A DNA stretch of 64,000 nt from Agrobacterium tumefaciens (lineage in GTDB: Bacteria > Pseudomonadota > Alphaproteobacteria > Rhizobiales > Rhizobiaceae). Below the pieces are notes generated by a model, which was given only the letters and a program-made list of their open reading frames with translations, made no database searches and was not told where the DNA came from. This document shows positions 20,578-29,045 of this stretch, one piece after another. Numbering within the stretch: position 1 is the stretch's first letter; each line of letters starts with the position of its first letter. The stretch is from positions 1,856,501 through 1,920,500 of the forward strand of contig NZ_CP072309.1 in assembly GCF_017726655.1 (NCBI RefSeq), read 5' to 3'. Made by a program: the position numbers and the translations under genes.

Positions 20578-22088
20578 CGGGCTCCCGTCAGCGCGGTGAA
20601 TTTCTCTGCGAGTTCCGCGGCCTTTGCCGCTTCGTGATCGGCGGATCGCCGTGCTTCCGCCTCGAATGCAGCAAGCGTGTTGCGATAGCTGGCAATCGCT
20701 TGCCGCATGGGTTCAGGCGCCGGGCCGCCGAAACGGCTGCGCACGGCGACGAAGTGCTCGGGCGAGACGATCTGTCTGAATTTTTCCTCGTCGATTCCGG
20801 TATGCCGGCCTGTCAGCTCGTGGAACGCCTTGAGGAAGGGCTGGTAACCGTCGTTCGGAAGATCGCCCTTGAGCGCGACGACGCTCTTGGCAACATTCGC
20901 GGCAATTTCATGGGCCTGACGGAAAGACAGGTCTTCTATGCGGACAAGCGAATCCGCCAGCTCCGTAATGGTAATGCAGGATCGGCGGATGTTCTGGTCG
21001 ACCCTGTCGGGATCGATGCTGATCTGGCCAACGAGGCTGGCAAGCAGATCGAGAACCCGGCCAGCAGAGGCGAAGGCCTCATAACCCATGCCCTGCGTCT
21101 CGCCCTCACTGTCATTCATGTCGGTGAAGGGCGTATTGTGCATCACGTCCAGCACGGTGCGCGCCCGCCCGAATGTCTGGCTGGCGAGGTGGCGCAGATG
21201 CTCGATCGGCACCGGATTTCGCTTTTGCGGCATAATCGAGGAAATCTGCACCAGCGCATTCGGCACGTAGATCTGGCCGACCTCAAAACTCGTCCAGAAC
21301 TGGAAGTCCTGAATGAGCCGTCCGAGATGCAGGAACATCAGCTCGATCGCGCCATAGGTCGCTGTCGTATAATCCACGGCGGCGATGCAGGAATAGGAAT
21401 TGCGCAACGGTGCAGCAAAGCCCAGCAATTCGGCAACTCGTGCGCGGTCGATGGGGAAGCCTGAGGTGGTTATGGCGGCCGCGCCCATCGGCGACAGATC
21501 AACGATGCGGCGCGCCTCCGCGAAGCGGTCGATATCCCTGATCAACACTTCGATGGCGGCAGAAAGGTAATGGCCAAAGGTGGTGGGCTGGGCCGGCTGC
21601 CCATGCGTATAGGCCACGATGAGCGTGGATTGGTTACGCTCGGCGGCATCGATCAGGGCTTTCAGCAGAACACGCGCCTTGGCGGTGAGCGTGTCAATCT
21701 TCTCCTTCAGGCCGATTTTGAACAGCGTGTGATCGATATCGTTGCGCGAACGGGCCGTGTGCAGGCGGCCGGCGATATCGACGCCGATGCGGGCTTTCAG
21801 TTCCTTCTCGATCAGGAAGAAGAAATCCTCGACTTCGCCGGTATAAACAAGCTCCGAGGGTTCGATGGTTTTGTCGATGTCTTCGAGTGCGCCGGCGATC
21901 TTGGCCGCCGTCTCGGCATCGAGAATGCCGGTTTCGCGCAGCATGACAAGGTGGGCGCGGTCTATGCGGCGGAACCCATCGACGTGGTGGTTCTTGGCGC
22001 CGTCAAACAGCGGGCGCAGCACGGTTTCCTTGTAGACAGGGTCGGGAAACTTGCTGGTATCTGACTTGCGCGGGTTGATATCGGCCAT
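20574..22088 (-). CDS. Argininosuccinate-lyase-like enzyme of the fumarase/aspartase superfamily
   Basis: A 504-residue protein homologous to ArgH. Conserved superfamily regions are present: GRLHTARSRNDI (108-119), AYTHGQPAQPTTFGHY (159-174, with the catalytic-region His) and the flexible signature loop SSIMPQKRNP (283-292). Compared with typical ArgH, HTGRSRNDQ is changed to HTARSRNDI and the C-terminal segment (TELADSLVRIEDLSFRQAH) lacks the usual Lys-Gly, suggesting another substrate. It lies between permease and ATPase genes of a sugar-type ABC operon next to a kinase, which is not a setting for arginine synthesis. Likely reaction: elimination of fumarate from an N-succinyl (aspartate-linked) conjugate; inference. 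Confidence 0.82.
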   Translation of the reverse strand: MADINPRKSDTSKFPDPVYKETVLRPLFDGAKNHHVDGFRRIDRAHLVMLRETGILDAETAAKIAGALEDIDKTIEPSELVYTGEVEDFFFLIEKELKARIGVDIAGRLHTARSRNDIDHTLFKIGLKEKIDTLTAKARVLLKALIDAAERNQSTLIVAYTHGQPAQPTTFGHYLSAAIEVLIRDIDRFAEARRIVDLSPMGAAAITTSGFPIDRARVAELLGFAAPLRNSYSCIAAVDYTTATYGAIELMFLHLGRLIQDFQFWTSFEVGQIYVPNALVQISSIMPQKRNPVPIEHLRHLASQTFGRARTVLDVMHNTPFTDMNDSEGETQGMGYEAFASAGRVLDLLASLVGQISIDPDRVDQNIRRSCITITELADSLVRIEDLSFRQAHEIAANVAKSVVALKGDLPNDGYQPFLKAFHELTGRHTGIDEEKFRQIVSPEHFVAVRSRFGGPAPEPMRQAIASYRNTLAAFEAEARRSADHEAAKAAELAEKFTALTGAR

Positions 22089-22091
22089 GAT

Positions 22092-22934
22092 TTATCCTTT
22101 CAGGCCTGCCAGCATCACACCGCGCACGATGTAGCGTTGCAGGACGATGAAGACGATGAGGGTAGGGATGGTCGCAATGGCTGCGCCCGTCATGATCATT
22201 TCCCACTGGATCTGCTGTTCCACGGCAAAGCTCGAAAGACCGACGGGCAGGGTGTAGAGCTCCTTGCTTGTCGTGACGATCAACGGCCAGAAAAAGGCTG
22301 TCCAGTTGCCGAGGAAGGTGAAGATCGCGAGTGCGGAGAGCGCCGGTGTCACCAGTGGCAGGGCGACTTTCCACCAGATCTGGAATTCGTTGAGCCCATC
22401 AACGCGTGCGGCCTCGATAAAGTCGTTCGGAACCGTCTCGAAGAACTGCTTCATCAGGAAGGTGCCAAAGGCCGTCATCATGCCGGGGAACATGATGCCC
22501 CAGTAGCTGTCGAGCCAGCCCAGCTGGCTCGACATCAGATACCAGGGAATGACAAGCATTTCTGTCGGTATCATCAGCGTGGAAAGAATGGCTAGGAAGA
22601 TGAAGTAACGTCCGCGAAACTCGAATTTCGCCAAGGTATAACCAACCAGACTGTCGAAAAAGCAGTTGGAGACGGTGACGAGGACCGCAACCAGCGTCGA
22701 GTTGAAGAACCAGCGCAGGAAACGGCCATCAGCCATGACGGTCATGTAGTTTGCGATTGTCGGTGCAGAGGGAATGAGGCGCAGATCATAGACCTGATCC
22801 GCCGTCTTGAACGAGGTCGCGAACATGAACAGCAGCGGCGAGACCATGATCAGGCCGCCGATCAACAGCAGCGTCCAGGCGATGATGCGGCCGGGGCGGA
22901 TGCGGGCGTGGGAGAGTGGCGAGGTTTCGCTCAT
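22092..22934 (-). CDS. Sugar ABC transporter permease (MalG type)
   Basis: A 280-residue inner-membrane protein with six hydrophobic segments and the EAA motif EAARVDGLNEFQIWWKVALPL typical of MalG-type (COG0395) permeases. It forms the channel with the neighbouring MalF-type subunit; its start overlaps that gene's stop by four bases, and it ends three bases before the lyase start. Substrate unknown. Confidence 0.9.
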   Translation of the reverse strand: MSETSPLSHARIRPGRIIAWTLLLIGGLIMVSPLLFMFATSFKTADQVYDLRLIPSAPTIANYMTVMADGRFLRWFFNSTLVAVLVTVSNCFFDSLVGYTLAKFEFRGRYFIFLAILSTLMIPTEMLVIPWYLMSSQLGWLDSYWGIMFPGMMTAFGTFLMKQFFETVPNDFIEAARVDGLNEFQIWWKVALPLVTPALSALAIFTFLGNWTAFFWPLIVTTSKELYTLPVGLSSFAVEQQIQWEMIMTGAAIATIPTLIVFIVLQRYIVRGVMLAGLKG

Positions 22935-23872
22935 TTCTTTTCCCTCAGGACCCAGAGCTGGATCAGCGATACGACAAGAAGAATGGTGAAGAGGACCACA
23001 GTCTGCGCGGCCGCATAGCCCATCGCATAGGAATTGAAAGCGGTCTGGTAGATCATCAGCACCAGCGGTTTGGTGGAGCCTAGCGGGCCACCCGGATCAT
23101 TGGTGGTCATGTTATAGACCTGGTCGAAAATCCGCAGGAAACCGATCGATGAAAATACGACAAGGAAAACCGTGGTGGGTTTCAGAAGCGGCAGCGTGAT
23201 CTTGCGCAGGATTGCCCATTCACTCAGCCCGTCTATCCGAGCGGCTTCGTAGAATGTCGTGGGAATGGCGCGCAAGCCGGCCATGAAGATGATGATCTGG
23301 AAACCGAGCCCCGCCCAGATGGCCGTTACCATGACCGAATAAAGCGCCTGATCGGTGGAGCGGATAAACGGTTGCTGGGGAATGCCGATCATGCCGAGCA
23401 CGTCATTGATGATGCCGATGGGCGGCGGCTGATAGAACCAGCGCCACACCCAGGCCATCGCGGCTGCCGTCGTCAGATAGGGCAGGAAATAAAGCGCGCG
23501 GATGAAACCGTGCAGGATGCGCACGCGGTCGAGATAAAAGGCGATGACGAAGGCGAGCACGAGGCTGATCGGCGTGCCGACGATGAGATAGGTGAAGGTG
23601 TTCTTGAACACCTTCCAGAATTGCGGGTCCTTGAAGAGCTTGACGTAATTGGCGACGCCGATGAACTTTGCCGGCCGCAGCAGGTCCCAGTTGGTGAAGG
23701 ATAGATAGAAGGCCTGTAGTGTCGGGTAAAACCGGATGACGCTGTAAAACAGGATCGGGATCGCCAGAAAGCTCCAGATCCACAAAAGCCGTTTGGTGCG
23801 CATGGAAAGGCGATCTCCGAAGGAGCCGCCGGGGCGGCCGGATGCCGCGCCCTGTTGATCGATCGCTGTCAT
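22931..23872 (-). CDS. Sugar ABC transporter permease (MalF type)
   Basis: A 313-residue inner-membrane protein with six hydrophobic segments and the EAA motif EAARIDGLSEWAILRKITLPL; matches MalF/UgpA-type (COG1175) permeases. An N-terminal cytoplasmic leader of about 30 residues precedes the first membrane segment. It follows the binding-protein gene in the same operon with a 17-bp gap. Confidence 0.9.
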   Translation of the reverse strand: MTAIDQQGAASGRPGGSFGDRLSMRTKRLLWIWSFLAIPILFYSVIRFYPTLQAFYLSFTNWDLLRPAKFIGVANYVKLFKDPQFWKVFKNTFTYLIVGTPISLVLAFVIAFYLDRVRILHGFIRALYFLPYLTTAAAMAWVWRWFYQPPPIGIINDVLGMIGIPQQPFIRSTDQALYSVMVTAIWAGLGFQIIIFMAGLRAIPTTFYEAARIDGLSEWAILRKITLPLLKPTTVFLVVFSSIGFLRIFDQVYNMTTNDPGGPLGSTKPLVLMIYQTAFNSYAMGYAAAQTVVLFTILLVVSLIQLWVLREKK

Positions 23873-23889
23873 TGTTGGACCTGCGGTTT

Positions 23890-25143
23890 TCAGGGTTTCG
23901 CCGCGTCGATGATTTCCTGCTCGGCCTCGGCGGCCTGCTTGATGGAATCCTCGACCGACTGGCCCTCGAGAAGCACACGGTTGGTCATGTCGATGGCATT
24001 CTGCCGCTGGGCGGCTTCATCCATGAACAGCGTCGTATGGGCGTATTCCAGCCCCTTCAGGAACGGCGCGTAGATAGGGTCCTTCAGATTTTCTTCGGTC
24101 AGGGCCGCAGAGCGGCGTGCCGGCAGTTCACCCACCGTCTTCAGCCAGATCGCCATGGCTTCCGGCGAGGAGATATAAGCGAGGAACTTCTTGGAGGCCT
24201 CAAGCTCTTCACCCGTGGTCTTGGCGCTGATGCCGTTGGCGAAATAGCTGGCATAGTTGGAGCGGATGTTTTTGTCATTTGTGGGAAGCTCGGTCACGCC
24301 CCATTCGAAATCCTTGATGGTGCGGAACGAGCCCAGCCGGAACGTGCCGTCGATGGTCATGCCGGCCTTGCCGGCGCGGAAGGCGGCCTGACCTTCATCC
24401 ATGAAACCCGCCTGGCCGATCTTCTTTTCAAGCTGCAGGCTGGTGTAGAATTTCAGCGCCTGGATGCCCGGCTCGCTGTTATAAGCTACCTTCTGGTCGT
24501 TGTCGGTATAGGGCTCGCCGCCATATTGGCGAATGAGCACTTCACGCCACCACTGGTGATCCTGACCGCCCATATCGAGCGTGGAACCGGCGACGGTGAG
24601 ATTACCGGCGGCATCGTGCTTGGCGATCTTTTGCCCGGCGGCGATGAATTCATCGAGCGTCTTCGGTGGATTGGCGGGATCGAGACCGGCTTCGGTGAAG
24701 AGCTTCTTGTTGTAGAACAGCGCCAGCGAACGAACCGCTGTCGGCAGGCCATAATAGTCGTCGCCGCGTTTCATGGCGCTGACGATCGGGAAGAATTCGC
24801 TTTCGATCTTGTCATGCGGGAAGGTATCGGTCGGCAGTGGCTGCAAAATGCCGCCGGCTGCGAACTTGTCGAGCCAGCCGTAGAACAGCTGCATCACGTC
24901 TGGGCCTTTGCCCGACATATTGGCGGCAATCACGCGCGTCTGATAGTCGGCGTAAGGGAAGGTTACCTGCTTAACGGTGATGTCGGGATTGCCCTTCTGG
25001 AATTGTGCGATCAGCTCGTCCATGGCCTTCACGCGGGTGTCGAAGACATATTGCCAATATTCGATTTCAACCGCCTGCGCGGCGTTGAATGCAAATGTGC
25101 TGAAACCGGCAACCAAGCCGGCGAACAGAGTTGCCCTGCGCAT
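23890..25143 (-). CDS. Sugar-type ABC transporter periplasmic binding protein
   Basis: A 417-residue class I (MalE/UgpB-like) solute-binding protein with signal peptide MRRATLFAGLVAGFSTFAFNAAQA, then VEIEYWQYVFDTRVKAMDELIAQFQK, the usual start of the first lobe. AAAGGAGGCTTAC precedes ATG 25143, fixing the start. First gene of the minus-strand operon with permeases, ArgH-like lyase, ATPase and PfkB kinase; divergent from a ROK regulator. The ligand is probably a glycoside or sugar derivative, not identifiable from sequence. Confidence 0.9.
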   Translation of the reverse strand: MRRATLFAGLVAGFSTFAFNAAQAVEIEYWQYVFDTRVKAMDELIAQFQKGNPDITVKQVTFPYADYQTRVIAANMSGKGPDVMQLFYGWLDKFAAGGILQPLPTDTFPHDKIESEFFPIVSAMKRGDDYYGLPTAVRSLALFYNKKLFTEAGLDPANPPKTLDEFIAAGQKIAKHDAAGNLTVAGSTLDMGGQDHQWWREVLIRQYGGEPYTDNDQKVAYNSEPGIQALKFYTSLQLEKKIGQAGFMDEGQAAFRAGKAGMTIDGTFRLGSFRTIKDFEWGVTELPTNDKNIRSNYASYFANGISAKTTGEELEASKKFLAYISSPEAMAIWLKTVGELPARRSAALTEENLKDPIYAPFLKGLEYAHTTLFMDEAAQRQNAIDMTNRVLLEGQSVEDSIKQAAEAEQEIIDAAKP

Positions 25144-25317
25144 GTAAGCCTCCTTTTCCTCCGCCCGGTCTTCCGGATGCGGAGCGATCGTTCCCATTAT
25201 CCGCGCTTTCGCGCGCGCTCATCGATTTGCCGGCAGCGAAGTTTCCTCTTTCGCCCCGACAAGACTGACCCCCGGTCGGCCTCTACGGTTCTCCGAAGGC
25301 GCGCTTTTGTCAATAAG

Positions 25318-25335
25318 ATAATTTACTTGAATTAT
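25318..25335. promoter_or_regulatory. Candidate ROK operator
   Basis: ATAATT and AATTAT arms separated by six bases, in an AT-rich patch between the divergent ABC operon and the ROK gene. AT-rich inverted repeats of this form are typical of NagC/Mlc-like ROK repressors. Confidence 0.4.
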
Positions 25336-25396
25336 TATATTGCGCTTGTCCCCAATTGGACGCTATGAATTTTCTAACGGACGGGAAGTTGAAGAG

Positions 25397-26623
25397 ATGA
25401 CGGTGCACACGGTGGACGATTATCCCGTAGCAATCGGAAAAAATCCCGAGCGGAGCCGGGAGCACAACAGGCGAGTCGTTCTCGACCTCGTACGGCGGCA
25501 CGGCTCACTCGGTCGCGCCCAGATTGCCAAGATTACCCATCTCACCCCGCAGGCGGTTGCCAATATCGTCGATGAGCTGGTCGGCGAGGAATTGCTGAAG
25601 GAACTGGGCCGTCGTCGCACTGGGCGCGGGCAGCCGCCAATCCAGTTCGCGGTCAATCCTGACGGCGGGGCAACGATCGGCGTCGAGATCGCCGCAGACC
25701 ACATGGTCACCGTCGGTCTTGATCTCGCCGGTGTTCTTCGCACGCAGCGCATCACGCCGCTCTTGGACACGACGCCGGATGCTATATTCAATACCTTTGC
25801 CGCCGAGCATGACGCCGTTGCCAAAAATCTAGGCTGCAGGCTGCTCGGCACCGGGGTCGTCATGCCCGGCCCCTTCGAGATCGATGGCATGACTTCGGTG
25901 GGACCGACGACGCTTTCCGGCTGGGGCGGTATTGATGCCCGGCAGATGCTGGGCGAAGCCTGCGGCCAGCCGGTCGTGGTTGAAAACGATGCCACGGCCG
26001 CAGCAGTCGGGGAACGGCTGTTTGGTGCTGGTCTGGCGATCCCGAATTTCTGCATGATCTATTTCGGCGTCGGTATCGGCCTCGGCATCATCCAGGATGG
26101 TGCGCCCTATCGCGGTGCATTCGGGAATGCCGGCGAAATCGGCCATGTGACTGTTTCGCCGAGGGGAAGGCCTTGTCCTTCCTGTGGGCAGAGAGGGTGC
26201 CTGGAGGCTTATGCCTCAGTCTATGTACTGAAGGAAAAGCTTGTATGCGCCGGTGTTGCAGATACGGAACTTGATGATCTGGAGGCCCTGTTCAAGGCAG
26301 GTCATCCCGTGGTGAGGGAATGGATCGACGAAGCTGCGGCGCATCTGGCGCCCATGGTGGCGATGCTCGAGAATATTCTCGATCCGCAGACAGTCATTCT
26401 CGGCGGCGCTCTGCCTGAGGTCATCATCAGTGAAATCATTGCACGGATGGGGCCTTTGCCGACCTCGGTCGCAAGTCGCAGGCAGCGGGAACTTCCGCGT
26501 GTCATCCATGGCAAGTCCGGGCAGTTGACTGCTGCCCTCGGCGCTGCCGCCTTGCCGCTTTTCGATATCGTCACGCCAAAACTTGAGACATCCATGGGAG
26601 CCGCAGCGCAGGCACCCGGCTGA
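25397..26623 (+). CDS. ROK-family transcriptional regulator
   Basis: A 408-residue repressor-type ROK protein: N-terminal winged HTH (GSLGRAQIAKITHLTPQAVANIVDELV), then a sugar-kinase-like domain with VVVENDATAAAVGERLFG and the zinc motif CPSCGQRGCLEAYAS. Members bind sugars and control adjacent transport genes. It is divergent from the binding-protein/lyase/kinase operon and runs 20 bp ahead of a PIG-L deacetylase gene, so it probably controls both directions. ATG 25397 follows GAAGTTGAAGAG; upstream codons lack such a site. Confidence 0.88.
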   Translation: MTVHTVDDYPVAIGKNPERSREHNRRVVLDLVRRHGSLGRAQIAKITHLTPQAVANIVDELVGEELLKELGRRRTGRGQPPIQFAVNPDGGATIGVEIAADHMVTVGLDLAGVLRTQRITPLLDTTPDAIFNTFAAEHDAVAKNLGCRLLGTGVVMPGPFEIDGMTSVGPTTLSGWGGIDARQMLGEACGQPVVVENDATAAAVGERLFGAGLAIPNFCMIYFGVGIGLGIIQDGAPYRGAFGNAGEIGHVTVSPRGRPCPSCGQRGCLEAYASVYVLKEKLVCAGVADTELDDLEALFKAGHPVVREWIDEAAAHLAPMVAMLENILDPQTVILGGALPEVIISEIIARMGPLPTSVASRRQRELPRVIHGKSGQLTAALGAAALPLFDIVTPKLETSMGAAAQAPG

Positions 26624-26642
26624 ATATTGGAGGAGACCGCCC

Positions 26643-29045
26643 ATGCTTAACCCCCGGGAGCGCATCGAACGGCAGATGGCCGATCCGTGGCTCATACGCC
26701 TGCATCGCAGGCTGAGCGCGCTGAAGTCTACCGTGACCGTCATGCATACCGGCGCGCATCCGGACGACGAGCAGAACGGGTTGCTTGCCTATTTCCGAAT
26801 GGAGCTTGGCATGCGTACCATCATCGCCTGCTCGACACGTGGTGAGGGCGGCCAGAATGCGCTGGGGCCGGAAAGGCTTGGCGCGCTCGGCGTCATCCGC
26901 TCGCGGGAGCTAGAGGAGGCGGCCCGCGTCATCGATGCGGATATCAGTTGGCTCGGCCATGGACCGGCGGATATCATCCACGATTTTGGTTTTTCCAAGG
27001 ATGGCGACCAGACCTTTGGCCGCTGGGGACAGCAGCGCATCGTCGAAAGGCTGGTCCGCGCCTATCGCAAGGAGCGGCCGGATATCGTCATCCCGACCTT
27101 TCTCGATGTGCCGGGACAACATGGGCACCACCGAGCGATGACGCGTGCGGCAAAGAGCGCCATCGCGCTGGCGGCGGACCCTGCGGCCTATCCTGAACAT
27201 CTTTCAGAGGGGCTGAAGCCGTGGCAGGTGGCGAAATATTACCTTCCCGCGTGGTCGGGCGGTGGTGACACCTATGATGACGAAGTGCCGCCGCCGGAGA
27301 CGACCGTAACGGTAAATGCTCGCGGCAGGGAGCAGGCGACTGGCGCGCAATATGACCGGATCGGCGAATGGTCGCGTTATTATCACGCTTCTCAGGGAAT
27401 GGGACATTGGCCTAAGCTGGCGCAGGAGGTCTGGCCGCTGCATCTCGAACTCGCCAGTGATGCAGGGGGCCAAGAACACTCGATCCTCGACGGGCTGCCG
27501 TCTTCGTTGTCAGACCTTGCGGTGTTCCCGGGCCTGGATACCGAATTGGCAAAGGCGCTGGTCAAGGCGGAACAGGCGATAAGCGAAGCGATATCGGCCT
27601 TTCCCGACAGGCAGCGGATCACGGCGTCACTTCTCGCGGCGGCAGCGCTTTTGCAGACGGTGGACGAATCCGCCACTGCGGATTTCACGGAACTGCACGG
27701 ACATCGGATCAGGCGCAAGCGGGCGCAGGTCGATGCCGCCATCCTGACGGCGCTTGATGTTTTCGAGCGGGCCTACGCCGCGCCGGCGGAGATCGTACCA
27801 GGTGGAGCGTCGGTTCTTTCCGTGGAGCTTTCAGACCAGGCAGCTCACATTGATGTCGAGGTCACTCCGGTCCTGCCATCAGGTGTATCGTCATCCATCC
27901 AGTCGCTTGGCGAGACGCGGGTCTTTAAGCTTGTCGCGGATCAGGATGCAGCTGTTTCCGGGCTGTATCAGCCTGACTGGAAAGCCATGGGCGGCAATGG
28001 CCATGCCTCGGTGCGGCTTTCCGCAACGGTTGAAGGCAGAACGGTTTCGGCCGCCTTCGACCTTGAGGAACAGTTTTTCGTGACGCCGGCGCAGTCGCTG
28101 ACGATTGCGCCGGACGCTCTTCTGGTTCCGCTCGGACACGGGCAGGAGGCGCATGTCTTTCAGGCGCATATAAACGGAGCCGATGCGTCGCTGTCGTTCA
28201 GGAATACGGGCGGCTGGAGCCTGCGCAAGAACGGCGGCGACTGGATTGCCGAACGTAACGGCAAGGCCCGCGTGGGCCTTGCCCAGATCGAGGCGCTGGT
28301 CGGTGCCCAACCCGCTTTTCAGATAACGCCGATCGCTTATCCGCACATCGGTCGGGCAAGGTTTTTGGCGCCGTCCGTTCTGAAAATCCTCTCGCTGGAC
28401 CTCAAGCTGCCCGAGAAGGCGCGGATCGGGTATGTCGGTGGTGGTGCTGACAGGGTCGGTCTTTGGCTGTCGCGAATGGGACTCGATGTCACCGACCTCG
28501 ACGCTCAGGCGCTTGGCGGGGACCTGTCATCCTTTACGACGATCGTTATTGGCATCTTCGCCTTCGGCATCCGCAGGGATCTCGCTGCCGAGACGGAGAA
28601 ACTTCACCGCTTCGTGGAAAACGGCGGTCATCTGGTCACGCTCTATCACCGGCCGACTGACGGGTGGAATGTGGAAACGACGCCAGTCCGGCGTCTTGAG
28701 ATAGGCAAGCCTTCCCTGCGCTGGCGTGTGACCGATCCTCAGGCGGAGGTAACGGTGCTCTTGCCCGACCATCCGCTGCTTGCCGGGCCGAACAGGATTG
28801 ATGCCGCTGACTGGGGGGGCTGGGACAAGGAGCGCGGGCTTTATTTCGCCTCGCGCTGGGATGATGTCTACGAGCCATTGCTCGCCATGCATGATGTCGA
28901 TGAGCAGCCGCTGAAGGGTGCGCTGGTTTCGGGCGTCATCGGCAAGGGTAGGCATACCCATACCAGCCTCGTGCTGCATCACCAGATGGACAAGCTTGTG
29001 CCTGGCGCTTTCCGCCTCATGGCCAATCTTGTGCAACCGGCGTGA
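26643..29045 (+). CDS. Large PIG-L-family deacetylase with C-terminal beta-sandwich and GATase-like regions
   Basis: An 800-residue protein. Residues about 30-250 form a PIG-L/LmbE zinc deacetylase domain with AHPDDEQNG (H39, D41, D42) and the second metal motif HGHH (160-163). A middle stretch (about 380-560) reads as beta-rich, immunoglobulin-like repeats; the C-terminal part (about 600-800) has YVGGGADRVGLWLSRMG and RFVENGGHLVTLYHRP, resembling a ThuA/GATase-like fold. No signal peptide. PIG-L enzymes remove acetyl groups from N-acetylglucosaminyl compounds. GGAGGAGACCGCCC precedes ATG 26643. It links the neighbouring transporter to an N-acetylated amino-sugar conjugate; inference. Confidence 0.83.
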   Translation: MLNPRERIERQMADPWLIRLHRRLSALKSTVTVMHTGAHPDDEQNGLLAYFRMELGMRTIIACSTRGEGGQNALGPERLGALGVIRSRELEEAARVIDADISWLGHGPADIIHDFGFSKDGDQTFGRWGQQRIVERLVRAYRKERPDIVIPTFLDVPGQHGHHRAMTRAAKSAIALAADPAAYPEHLSEGLKPWQVAKYYLPAWSGGGDTYDDEVPPPETTVTVNARGREQATGAQYDRIGEWSRYYHASQGMGHWPKLAQEVWPLHLELASDAGGQEHSILDGLPSSLSDLAVFPGLDTELAKALVKAEQAISEAISAFPDRQRITASLLAAAALLQTVDESATADFTELHGHRIRRKRAQVDAAILTALDVFERAYAAPAEIVPGGASVLSVELSDQAAHIDVEVTPVLPSGVSSSIQSLGETRVFKLVADQDAAVSGLYQPDWKAMGGNGHASVRLSATVEGRTVSAAFDLEEQFFVTPAQSLTIAPDALLVPLGHGQEAHVFQAHINGADASLSFRNTGGWSLRKNGGDWIAERNGKARVGLAQIEALVGAQPAFQITPIAYPHIGRARFLAPSVLKILSLDLKLPEKARIGYVGGGADRVGLWLSRMGLDVTDLDAQALGGDLSSFTTIVIGIFAFGIRRDLAAETEKLHRFVENGGHLVTLYHRPTDGWNVETTPVRRLEIGKPSLRWRVTDPQAEVTVLLPDHPLLAGPNRIDAADWGGWDKERGLYFASRWDDVYEPLLAMHDVDEQPLKGALVSGVIGKGRHTHTSLVLHHQMDKLVPGAFRLMANLVQPA

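Noticed and set aside
23842..25368. 508-codon plus-strand ORF opposite the sugar-type binding-protein gene
   Set aside because: Antisense shadow of a well-supported solute-binding protein; no motif of its own.
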